Shown here: in pieces, positions 44,804-53,107 of the stretch | How the letters are laid out: every line of letters starts with the position of its first letter | How positions within the stretch are numbered: position 1 is the stretch's first letter | Program-made: the position numbers and the translations under genes | Notes under the pieces: generated by a model | Databases searched by the model: none | What the model saw: only the letters and a program-made list of their open reading frames with translations | What the model was told of the DNA's origin: nothing | Origin: Rhizobium sp. CFBP 8762 | Lineage (GTDB): Bacteria > Pseudomonadota > Alphaproteobacteria > Rhizobiales > Rhizobiaceae | Reading direction: 5' to 3' | Length of the DNA stretch: 64,000 nucleotides | Assembly: GCF_014841565.1 (NCBI RefSeq) | Contig: NZ_JACYUD010000002.1 | Coordinates: 104,628 to 168,627 of the forward strand

Positions 44804-45886
44804 ATGCCCATGAAAACACCGGCACTGAAAATTCGCGCTGTGACCGTCAGCGATGTGGCACAGGAGGCCAATGTCTCCAAAGCCACGGCCGCGCGGGTGC
44901 TTGGAAACTATGGCGTGGTGAGCGAAAAGGTGCGCGAAGGCGTACTCGCCGCAGCCAAGCGTCTTGATTACCGGCCCAACGAGCTTGCGCGCAGCATGTC
45001 CACCGGGAAATCCGGCATTATCGGTGTTGTCGTTGGCGATATTGAAAACCCGTTTTTCAGCTTGGCCGTTCGGGGTATCAGCGATGCGGCAAAGGCGGAA
45101 GGTTTCAACGTCATTCTCGCCAATTCCGGTGAGCAGATCGAAACAGAGAAAGCGGCTCTTCGTCTCCTGACCGGCAAACGCGTAGACGGACTGATCGTGA
45201 CGCCTTCGGAGTCGCGTGACATTTCCCATTTGCGTGACATTCTTCGCTCCGGCACCCCGTTGGCATTGCTGGACCGTGCTCTGAGCGATCTCGATGTAGA
45301 TACAGTGACTGTTGACGACAAGCAGGCGGCGTTTATGGCCACACGCCTGTTGGTAAAAGCCGGGCATTCCAACGTGTGCTACCTCACCGCTGTCGATACG
45401 GACGAGCATGCCTACCGGAACATAGACCAGATCTACACCTCGTCCGTTCGGGATCGTATCCAGGGATTTTTGCAAGCATGTGCTGAAGCCGGAATCGATA
45501 AGCCGGAAAGGTTGGTTCGGCTGGGCGCGACAAGCCAGCCCGAGACTCGGGCGATTGTCAGCGAATCGCTGCGCCAGCCTCAACGCCCGACGGCAATTCT
45601 CGCATCCGACAGCGTGATTGCGCTGGAAACCTTCAAGGCCATACGCGAAACCGGATTGTCAGTTCCCGGTGACATCTCGCTGATTACATTTCACAATGCC
45701 GACTGGACGAGTGTTACGAGCCCACCCATTACCGTTATTGATCAGCCGGTCTACAATCTCGGAAAAGCCGTCGCGGAGCTGTTGATCCGGCGCTTGAAAG
45801 GCCATGCTCATCCGCCAGAACGCGTGATACTGCCAACCCATATCATCGAACGCGGTTCGATCGCGCCGCCTACGACTGCCAAATGA
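44804..45886 (+). CDS. LacI-family transcriptional regulator
   Basis: A 360-residue LacI/GalR repressor. The HTH (VTVSDVAQEANVSKATAARVL) and hinge helix (RPNELARSMSTGKSG) are at the N-terminus, followed by a periplasmic-binding-protein-like effector domain (GVVVGDIENPFFSLAVRGI, ILASDSVIALETFKAI). It is divergent from the uptake/oxidase operon and probably represses it from the paired palindromes in the gap until the sugar-like inducer binds. An ATG at 44810 is a second possible start; neither has a strong ribosome site. Confidence 0.9.
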   Translation: MPMKTPALKIRAVTVSDVAQEANVSKATAARVLGNYGVVSEKVREGVLAAAKRLDYRPNELARSMSTGKSGIIGVVVGDIENPFFSLAVRGISDAAKAEGFNVILANSGEQIETEKAALRLLTGKRVDGLIVTPSESRDISHLRDILRSGTPLALLDRALSDLDVDTVTVDDKQAAFMATRLLVKAGHSNVCYLTAVDTDEHAYRNIDQIYTSSVRDRIQGFLQACAEAGIDKPERLVRLGATSQPETRAIVSESLRQPQRPTAILASDSVIALETFKAIRETGLSVPGDISLITFHNADWTSVTSPPITVIDQPVYNLGKAVAELLIRRLKGHAHPPERVILPTHIIERGSIAPPTTAK

Positions 45887-45933
45887 AATGGCGTCGCGCA
45901 CCTTGACGCTCGCTTCATCTGCACGACATCCCC

Positions 45934-46000
45934 ATTAGAGCGCCGTGCGTCCATTTGGACGCACAAAGTCGCGCTAACGCTTTCAATTTAGGCATCGGCG
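45934..46000. repeat. RIME-like palindromic repeat, copy 3 (short)
   Basis: The hairpin TGCGTCCATTTGGACGCA with flanking AGAGCGC and AAAGTCGCGCT is the reverse complement of the centre of copy 1 (14776-14818). It lies between the lacI-type gene and the CurA-like gene. Confidence 0.75.
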
Positions 46001-46030
46001 GTAGTTTGCATTTTGACGATAAGAGGGATC

Positions 46031-47062
46031 ATGACACAGCAAACGTTCACCAACACACGCATTGTTCTGGCATCAAGACCCAGCGGCGCACCGACGGCAG
46101 AAAACTTCCGGCTGGAAAACGTATCTGTCCCTGAACTGGCCGACGGGCAGGTTTTGCTGAAAATCCTGTTCCTGTCACTCGACCCCTATATGCGTGGCCG
46201 TATGAGCGACGCGAAATCCTATGCTGCGCCAACCGAGATCGGCGCAGTGATGGAAGGGGGTACGGTCGCGCGCATCGTTCAGTCGCGACACCCTGATTTT
46301 CATGAGGGGGACTTTGTGTTGTCCCATTCCGGTTGGCAAAGTTACGCAGTCTCGGATGGCTCTGGATTGAGAAAGCTGGACCCGTCCGCCGCACTGCTTT
46401 CCACCGCGTTGGGTGTGCTCGGTATGCCGGGCTTCACGGCCTACGCCGGTCTGCTGACCATAGGCCAGCCGAAAGCGGGAGAAACTGTCGTGGTTGCAGC
46501 AGCGAGCGGCGCTGTTGGCTCGGCTGTGGGGCAAATTGCCAAGATCAAAGGTGCGCGCGCGGTGGGCATTGCCGGTGGTCCTGAGAAATGTTCCTTCGTG
46601 CGCGATGAACTGGGCTTCGACGCTGTTGTCGATCATCGCGACCCAGACTTTACGGCGAAGCTGAAGCAAGCCTGCCCCAACGGTATCGATGTCTATTTCG
46701 AGAACGTTGGCGGCAAGGTCTGGGATGCGGTGTTTCCGCTTTTGAACACCTATGCCCGCGTGCCAGTCTGCGGATTAATTGCGCAGTATAACGCCACAGC
46801 AGGCGGCAGTGGTCCGGACCGGTTGCCGAACTTTATGCGCGAAGTTCTCACGCGCAGTCTGCAGATTCGCGGCTTCATTCAGCGCGAATTTGTTGATCAG
46901 GCTCCAGCGTTTTATCGGGAAGCCGCGCAGTGGATTGCCGAGGGACGCTTGCGCTACCGCGAGGATATCGTTGAGGGCATTGAGGCCGCACCACAAGCGT
47001 TCATAGGCCTGCTGGAAGGCCGCAACTTCGGCAAACTGATCGTTCGCATTGCCGAAGATTGA
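46031..47062 (+). CDS. NADP-dependent double-bond reductase (MDR, CurA-like)
   Basis: A 343-residue zinc-free medium-chain reductase like E. coli CurA and prostaglandin/leukotriene reductases. Visible are the N-terminal LSLDPYMRGRMSD, the nucleotide motif VVAAASGAVGSAVGQIAKIKG, GIAGGPEKCSFV, and DVYFENVGGKVWDAV. Such enzymes reduce activated C=C bonds of enones with NADPH. ATG 46031 follows AAGAGGG; the frame extends to a TTG at 46013. It stands alone, convergent with the ABC-F gene. Confidence 0.92.
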   Translation: MTQQTFTNTRIVLASRPSGAPTAENFRLENVSVPELADGQVLLKILFLSLDPYMRGRMSDAKSYAAPTEIGAVMEGGTVARIVQSRHPDFHEGDFVLSHSGWQSYAVSDGSGLRKLDPSAALLSTALGVLGMPGFTAYAGLLTIGQPKAGETVVVAAASGAVGSAVGQIAKIKGARAVGIAGGPEKCSFVRDELGFDAVVDHRDPDFTAKLKQACPNGIDVYFENVGGKVWDAVFPLLNTYARVPVCGLIAQYNATAGGSGPDRLPNFMREVLTRSLQIRGFIQREFVDQAPAFYREAAQWIAEGRLRYREDIVEGIEAAPQAFIGLLEGRNFGKLIVRIAED

Positions 47063-47072
47063 GGCGTTGTCC

Positions 47073-48695
47073 TCAGCTTCGTAAACCCGGCGCTTCCTGA
47101 CCGGTACGCGCAACGTATTCGGTATACCCCCCGCCATATTGGTGGACCCCTTCGGGGGTCAACTCCAGCACGCGATTGGAGAGTGCTGCCAGAAAATGCC
47201 GATCATGCGAGACGAACAGCATCGTGCCCTCGTACTGAGACAAGGCCTGAATCAACATTTCCTTGGTGTCAAGATCAAGGTGGTTGGTCGGCTCGTCCAG
47301 CACCAGCAGGTTTGGTGGATCAAACAGCATGATGGCCATGACCAGCCGCGCTTTTTCCCCGCCCGATAGCACCCGGCAGCGCTTTTCCACATCATCACCG
47401 GAAAAGCCGAAACAGCCCGCCAGTGCCCTGAGGGAGCCTTGACCGGCTTGCGGAAAATTGTCCTCAAGGGTCTGAAAAACGGTTCGTTCCCCATCCAGCA
47501 TATCCATGGCGTGCTGCGCAAAGTAGCCCATTTTCACACTGGCACCGAGCGCCACGCTACCGGAGTCCGGGTCGGCTGTTCCGCTCACCAGCTTGAGAAG
47601 CGTTGATTTGCCAGCGCCGTTGACGCCCATAATGCACCAGCGCTCCCGCCGCCGGACCATAAAGTCGAAATTCTCATAAATAACCCGGCTGCCGTATGTC
47701 TTGTGGACGCCCTTGAGGCTGATCACATCCTCACCGGACCGTGGAGCGGGCTGGAACTCGAACGCAACCACCTGACGCCGCTTGGGCGGCTCCACCCGGT
47801 CAATCTTTTCCAGCTTTTTCACGCGGCTTTGCACTTGCGAGGCGTGAGACGCCCGTGCCTTGAAGCGTTCGATGAATTTAATTTCCTTCGCCAGCATAGC
47901 CTGCTGACGCTCGAACTGGGCAAGTTGCTGTTTTTCGTTCTGCGCGCGCTGCTGCTCGTAGAATCCATAGTCTCCCGAAAATGTCGTGAGCGTACCGGCA
48001 TCAATCTCGATAATCTTGTTGACGATGCGGTTCATGAATTCGCGGTCATGAGAGGTCATCAAAAGCGCGCCGTCATAGCCTTTCAGAAACTCTTCCAGCC
48101 AGATCAGGCTTTCCAGATCCAGATGGTTGCTTGGCTCGTCCAGCAACATCACATCAGGGCGCATCAGCAAAATGCGGGCGAGAGCCACGCGCATCTTCCA
48201 CCCGCCGGAAAGACCGCCAACGTCTCCGTCCATCATCTCCGGCGTGAAGTTCAGGCCAGCCAGCACTTCGCGGGCGCGGCCATCGAGCGCGTAGCCATCA
48301 AGTTCCTCGTATCGGGCCTGCACCTCGCCGTAGCGCTCGATGATCTGGTCCATAGTGTCCATTTGATCGGGGTCGGCCATCGCGGCTTCAAGGTCGCGCA
48401 ACTCCGCAGCAACGACACTGACCGGCCCCGCCCCATCCATGACCTCGGCAACCGCGCTGCGGCCAGCCATTTCCCCCACATCCTGATTGAAGTACCCGAC
48501 GGTAACGCCCTTATCAACCGAAACCTGCCCCTCATCCGGCATGTCCTCGCCATTGATCATGCGGAAAACCGTGGTTTTGCCCGCGCCATTCGGCCCGACG
48601 AGACCGATCTTCTCGCCCCTGTTGAGAGCTGCGGAAGCTTCGATGAAGAGAATGCGGTGGCTTAATTGCTTGCTGATATTTTCAATACGAATCAT
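47073..48695 (-). CDS. ABC-F family ATPase
   Basis: A 540-residue soluble protein with two ABC domains and no membrane segments. Walker A motifs are GPNGAGKTTVF and GVNGAGKSTLL; signatures are LSGGWKMRVALARIL and LSGGEKARLVMAIML; Walker B motifs are VMLLDEPSNHLDLES and LLVLDEPTNHLDLDT. The charged linker (about residues 240-310, Gln/Arg/Lys rich) is the P-site tRNA interaction motif of ABC-F proteins acting on ribosomes. It is closest by eye to the YbiT/EttA-type housekeeping group rather than to antibiotic-resistance members. Confidence 0.92.
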   Translation of the reverse strand: MIRIENISKQLSHRILFIEASAALNRGEKIGLVGPNGAGKTTVFRMINGEDMPDEGQVSVDKGVTVGYFNQDVGEMAGRSAVAEVMDGAGPVSVVAAELRDLEAAMADPDQMDTMDQIIERYGEVQARYEELDGYALDGRAREVLAGLNFTPEMMDGDVGGLSGGWKMRVALARILLMRPDVMLLDEPSNHLDLESLIWLEEFLKGYDGALLMTSHDREFMNRIVNKIIEIDAGTLTTFSGDYGFYEQQRAQNEKQQLAQFERQQAMLAKEIKFIERFKARASHASQVQSRVKKLEKIDRVEPPKRRQVVAFEFQPAPRSGEDVISLKGVHKTYGSRVIYENFDFMVRRRERWCIMGVNGAGKSTLLKLVSGTADPDSGSVALGASVKMGYFAQHAMDMLDGERTVFQTLEDNFPQAGQGSLRALAGCFGFSGDDVEKRCRVLSGGEKARLVMAIMLFDPPNLLVLDEPTNHLDLDTKEMLIQALSQYEGTMLFVSHDRHFLAALSNRVLELTPEGVHQYGGGYTEYVARTGQEAPGLRS

Positions 48696-48811
48696 ATTTC
48701 GGGCCCGGAATGTTGCGGCGCCCTTATGGCATGGAAAGACAGTTTATGTGATGAAATTTGGATCAAAGTACACGTCTTGTCGCTCCTCGTTTCACTCCGG
48801 TCGGAGTGTGC

Positions 48812-48918
48812 CTAGAGCATTTCAAGTGAAAGCGGGATCGCTTTCACGCCCGGACAATGCGTCGAAACAAGAGGTTAGAGCATTTCCGACGAACATGTGT
48901 TCGCTGGAAATGCTCTAG
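48812..48918. repeat. RIME-like palindromic repeat, copy 4
   Basis: Two hairpin units that begin AGAGCATTTC and end GGAAATGCTCTAG, with GTGAAAGCG/CGCTTTCAC inside; the middle CCGGACAATGCG is shared with copy 1. The right end provides the TAG stop codon of the attH-like gene. Confidence 0.8.
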
Positions 48919-49988
48919 CGATACCCTGTCATTTCCAGATAGCCGCGACCAGAGTGCGACCCAGTGAAGTTGATTGGCCCCTCCCAATAGGGAAAGCTGG
49001 TCGCCATCCATGATTGGGTATTGAGCGCCTTGGTCGTGATGCTGAAATTGCGTGAGGGGACATCGACGCGCCACTCTACCGGAATTGTACGCTCACCAAC
49101 CTTGGCAGTGTTGAGCGGGGTGACCTTAAGCGCGCCCGGTGGCAGAGGGGTCGGTGTGCCATCGGCGGCAATCCACGTTGCCGATGTATAGCCTTCGCCA
49201 CCATCGCGCAGGCGAAAGCCCATCAGCTTTTCACCGCTGTCCATATGCAGGGAAAACCAGTCCCAGCCGGTTTGATTTTCAGCCAGCGGCTGCGAAGACC
49301 ATTCCCGATCCAGCCACGCCTGCCCTGTCACGGACACCGGACCTTGTGGAAGCGTCAGCGTTCCCTCAACGGTATAGAAGGGTTGAGAGTAATAATTGCT
49401 GGCTTGCCCCGCCGCTGATTTCACGGAGTAACCGCCCTGCCCTTGCAGCACGATTGGCCCCTTCGCGTCCAGCTTCAAATCATAGCGAAAGTCCTTGCCC
49501 GAGGCCGACAGCGAAAGCTTGGAGAGGGTATCCGCCGTATTATCGGTTACGGTCGATGTCATGGCCCAGTCATCAATCCAGGCTAAAAACGGTTGTGTCT
49601 TGACCCCAGTACTCACCCCCGCTTGGCCGATTCCGCCACGGGCGAGACGCTCTGCTACAAAATGCTGGACTTGTGCCGTCAGTGCTGCGTGCCCCATCCA
49701 GATCTGCGGATCTGTCTCCCCCGGCTTTAACGCCGAGCGGAACAGGGTCCACTGCACACCATAGGGTTTGCCATCGCTGCCGGTCAGGTTGGCGGTGAGA
49801 TACCACCACTCGATGCGATAATCAGGGTGCGCGCCATGGTCGGCGGGGAACTGGAAGACCGTTCCGGGTTTAGGTACGGCAAATCCTTCCGCTGCCGTGC
49901 CAAGACCGGCAAAGCCCTGCGCCATGGCCACAGGGGCATACAGCATCAGGACTAGGCTTAAGAGAATACGCCTAACGTTCATTGGCAA
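48915..49988 (-). CDS. attH: AttH-like lipocalin-type secreted protein
   Basis: A 357-residue protein with a signal peptide (ILLSLVLMLYAPVAMAQG) and the two-lipocalin fold of the CrtC/AttH (DUF2006) family. Typical segments are DHGAHPDYRIEWWYLTANL, VQWTLFRSAL, WMGHAALT and GQAWLDREWSSQPL. It is the last gene of a three-gene unit with a two-part ABC exporter, as in the attEFGH locus of Agrobacterium. Its start overlaps the permease end by 17 bases. In that family it is thought to bind a hydrophobic ligand in the periplasm. Confidence 0.85.
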   Translation of the reverse strand: MPMNVRRILLSLVLMLYAPVAMAQGFAGLGTAAEGFAVPKPGTVFQFPADHGAHPDYRIEWWYLTANLTGSDGKPYGVQWTLFRSALKPGETDPQIWMGHAALTAQVQHFVAERLARGGIGQAGVSTGVKTQPFLAWIDDWAMTSTVTDNTADTLSKLSLSASGKDFRYDLKLDAKGPIVLQGQGGYSVKSAAGQASNYYSQPFYTVEGTLTLPQGPVSVTGQAWLDREWSSQPLAENQTGWDWFSLHMDSGEKLMGFRLRDGGEGYTSATWIAADGTPTPLPPGALKVTPLNTAKVGERTIPVEWRVDVPSRNFSITTKALNTQSWMATSFPYWEGPINFTGSHSGRGYLEMTGYR

Positions 49989-52383
49989 AAACCTTCAACA
50001 AATCCGTCGGCGCAAGACGCGCGAGGCGACGCAGCGGTATCAGCGCCGCAAACAAGGCGGCAAGCACAGACAGCCCCCCGAGCCGCGCCCAGTCCGCTGG
50101 AAACAGGTGCATGGGCAACCGCCATCCGAACGCTTCGACATTGACAATTGCCAGCAGAACCCATGCCAGTCCGATACCGACTGGCAGTGCCGCGACCATG
50201 GTGAGAACTGCCAGAACCATCGTGCGCGCCAGTTCCAGCCACACGAGAGATCGCCGCGTCAGCCCCATCGCCCAGAGCGGTGCGACCTGCGGTAGCCGCA
50301 TTCCAGAGAGGGTCATGAGGCTCGCAAACATCGCGACACCCGCCACGCCCAAGGTCAGCACATTCAATACGGCGGTGACGGCGAATGTCTTCTCGAAAAT
50401 ATCGAGCGATGTCTGCTTGATGGCCGCCTGGTCCACCATATTCTGGGGTGGCAGATCAAAGTCACGCCCCAAGTCCTCCCGGAGTGCAGGAACCTTTGCC
50501 GGATTGAGGCGAACGCCGTAGCGCAGCCGCGACACTTCGGGATAATGCTGACTGAGGGCATCGACACCCACCATGACCTGTGCCAGCGGGTTTCCGTAGT
50601 CAGAGTAAATTCCGGCGATCTGTGTTTGCCAGCCGCCCGGCAGGGTCAACGTATCGCCTAACTTCAACCCATCACGGCGGTAGAGTTGCTCGTTGATGAT
50701 AGCGCTGTTGCCGCTGGCAACGCGATCCCACACATCAGGCACCGATTGCAACAAAGGCCAATTGTTTCGATAGGTTGCGTGGTTTGCCACACCGTAAATC
50801 TGAGCAGGCTGGCCACGCACGTCTCCTTCGGTGTTCCAGATCGGCAGCACGGCCTCCACACGCGGATTGAGCCATGTGCGCAAGCGCGCCGCCTCGTCTT
50901 CCGTGCGCGCGGTTATGTAAAGTTCCGCTGCCAACCGTTGGTCCAGCCACCCGGTGAAGGTTAAGCGAAAGCTGGAAACCATTGTTCCGACACCCACATT
51001 AGCAGCCAGTGCCAGCAGCAGCGCCATGAGAGACAAGGACAGGCCGGGAAGCTGCTGGCGGCTATCAGCCCAGAACCAGAAGCTGAGCGGGCCACGTGCC
51101 TGCTTCTGCATCAGCGACAGGAGGATCGCCAGCAATACGGGCAGCGCAAGCGCTGCCCCCATCAGCATGGCAGCCAGTACGCTGAAACCAACCACAAGAC
51201 CGGAGCCCCAATGGGCAAGCGCGGCGGTCAAGCCAAACAGGCCCAAAGCCGCTAAGGCCTGTATCCGCAAGGCAGATTCTGACGCGCGCGCCCATGCGCG
51301 TGGCTGTGCGGGGGCCAACAGTGGCATATGCCACACCCGCCAAAGGCTTTGCGCCGCCGACACCAGCGTTCCGCCCACGGCAATGCCAACGCCCGCCGCC
51401 CACCATGAGGGACGAAGCGACAGGACCCCCGGCACATCTGCTCCATAAAGGCCACGCAAGGTTGCCGCGACATCGGGCAGCAGCAGAGAAGCGATGCCGT
51501 AGCCAAGCACCACGCCTGCAACACCGGCAACCAGCGCGAAAAAGAGCAATTCGGCCAGCAACAGACCTGTCAATGCTTTCGCCGAAAACCCTAGAGACCG
51601 CAAGGTGCGAAACACCGGTCGGCGTTGCTCGAACGCAAGACCGATAGCGGAGTAAACAATGAACAGCCCGACGACGAAGGCCAGCATGCCGAAAGCCGTC
51701 AGGTTGAGGTGGAAACTGTCGGTCAGCCGGGCAAGATCACCTTCACCATCCGGCGCTTTGCGCACCAAGGTCCCGGCAACGTCCGCCAGCGGTGTCTGGC
51801 TAAGCGGCTGTTCTGGAGCAACGATCAGACGGCTGACCTGCTCCGGTTTGCCAAGCAGACGTTGCGCGGCCGAGATATCAACAATGGCCGTGTCGGCTGG
51901 CACATCTTTTGAAATGCGCAGCGGCGGCGTGTCCAGGCCACTCAACCGGGCGGCGGTTGCTTCCGATACGATCATGACACCCGGCGGCGTCATAAACGAA
52001 ATCAGGTCGTCATTGGAACTCAGCTCAACCTGCTGCGCCTCCGCAGGCAATGTCAGCGGGTCTATGCCGATCAAATGAATGCGGGTTGTGCCGAAGCGCG
52101 CATCGCCCTCAAGCACGGGAGAGACCAGCCACCCGGCGCGGCGCAAATCCACAAACACCTCTTGTGAAAAAACGTTACCATCGGCGGCAACCAACTGGTC
52201 CAGCCTGTCGCGCCCTAGCGTTGCGGCAGCACGGTCGTAACTCGCCCTTGCCTGCGCGTTGACCGCCTGAACACCGGACCACAGGGCCGTGGCCAGCGAA
52301 AGGCCGAGAAGCAGCATTGCAAGTTGCAGCGGTGATCGTTTCCAGTGGGAAAGAAGGGCTTGAAGGCCAGCGCGCCACATCAT
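49972..52383 (-). CDS. FtsX-like ABC permease (AttF/AttG fused type)
   Basis: An 803-residue MacB/FtsX-type permease. An N-terminal membrane anchor (LQLAMLLLGLSLATALWSGV) is followed by a periplasmic domain, three helices (about 225-330), four more in the middle (about 370-460), a second periplasmic domain and three C-terminal helices. Two FtsX domains in one chain make the whole channel. With the ATPase encoded just upstream (4-base overlap) and the lipocalin-like protein downstream it forms an export or lipid-handling machine of the Att/Lol type. Confidence 0.9.
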   Translation of the reverse strand: MMWRAGLQALLSHWKRSPLQLAMLLLGLSLATALWSGVQAVNAQARASYDRAAATLGRDRLDQLVAADGNVFSQEVFVDLRRAGWLVSPVLEGDARFGTTRIHLIGIDPLTLPAEAQQVELSSNDDLISFMTPPGVMIVSEATAARLSGLDTPPLRISKDVPADTAIVDISAAQRLLGKPEQVSRLIVAPEQPLSQTPLADVAGTLVRKAPDGEGDLARLTDSFHLNLTAFGMLAFVVGLFIVYSAIGLAFEQRRPVFRTLRSLGFSAKALTGLLLAELLFFALVAGVAGVVLGYGIASLLLPDVAATLRGLYGADVPGVLSLRPSWWAAGVGIAVGGTLVSAAQSLWRVWHMPLLAPAQPRAWARASESALRIQALAALGLFGLTAALAHWGSGLVVGFSVLAAMLMGAALALPVLLAILLSLMQKQARGPLSFWFWADSRQQLPGLSLSLMALLLALAANVGVGTMVSSFRLTFTGWLDQRLAAELYITARTEDEAARLRTWLNPRVEAVLPIWNTEGDVRGQPAQIYGVANHATYRNNWPLLQSVPDVWDRVASGNSAIINEQLYRRDGLKLGDTLTLPGGWQTQIAGIYSDYGNPLAQVMVGVDALSQHYPEVSRLRYGVRLNPAKVPALREDLGRDFDLPPQNMVDQAAIKQTSLDIFEKTFAVTAVLNVLTLGVAGVAMFASLMTLSGMRLPQVAPLWAMGLTRRSLVWLELARTMVLAVLTMVAALPVGIGLAWVLLAIVNVEAFGWRLPMHLFPADWARLGGLSVLAALFAALIPLRRLARLAPTDLLKVFANER

Positions 52384-53036
52384 GCAATTCGCCCGCCACG
52401 CAGATGGATGCGTCGGTCCAACTGGTCTGCCAGACGAATGGAGTGTGTGACCATCAACAGGCCCGCGCCCGTTTCCGCCACCAGTGACAACATCAGCGCC
52501 AGAACGGAATCCCCGGTTGCTTCATCAAGGTTCCCGGTCGGCTCATCGGCCAAAACCAACTTTGGACGCGCTGCCAACGTGCGCCCGATGGCGACCCGCT
52601 GCTGCTGGCCTCCCGATAACTGTTCGGGATAGCGATGGAGCAAACTCGTCAACCCCAGCCGTTCGGTCAATGACGCTTGCCACGCTGGATCATGACGCCC
52701 GGCCAACTTCGCGTGAAACGCGAGGTTGGCTGAAACATCAAGTGAAGGAATGAGATTAAACTGTTGAAATACCAGTCCTACCCCACCACGACGCATTGCA
52801 GCGCGCCCTGAATCGTCCAGCGTCGCCATGTCCATATCCAGCACCCGGATCTGACCGAGATCGGGGCTATCCAGCCCGGCGATGAGATGAAGCAGTGTGC
52901 TTTTGCCGCTGCCGGATTCACCGGTCAATGACAGGCTTTCCCCTGCTTTCAGGTCCAGATCAATGTCCTGCAACACGGCAAGCGGACCTTCGGCGGTCTC
53001 GTAGGATTTAGAAACTCCGTGAAGGGCAAGCAGCAT
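52380..53036 (-). CDS. LolD/MacB-type ABC ATPase (AttE-like)
   Basis: A 218-residue ABC ATPase of the LolD/MacB class: Walker A GESGSGKSTLLHLIAGL, Q-loop VFQQFNLIPSLD, signature LSGGQQQRVAIGRTL, Walker B LVLADEPTGNLDEAT. Its stop overlaps the permease start by 4 bases. It powers the FtsX-type permease by mechanotransmission rather than classical substrate transport, as known for this class. The start follows AGGATACAAC. Confidence 0.92.
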   Translation of the reverse strand: MLLALHGVSKSYETAEGPLAVLQDIDLDLKAGESLSLTGESGSGKSTLLHLIAGLDSPDLGQIRVLDMDMATLDDSGRAAMRRGGVGLVFQQFNLIPSLDVSANLAFHAKLAGRHDPAWQASLTERLGLTSLLHRYPEQLSGGQQQRVAIGRTLAARPKLVLADEPTGNLDEATGDSVLALMLSLVAETGAGLLMVTHSIRLADQLDRRIHLRGGRIA

Positions 53037-53107
53037 GTTGTATCCTGAAATAAGAGGCTGGCTGCTATGTAAGCTTCTGTTGGAGGAATGAAAGACGCAT
53101 GCGGCGT

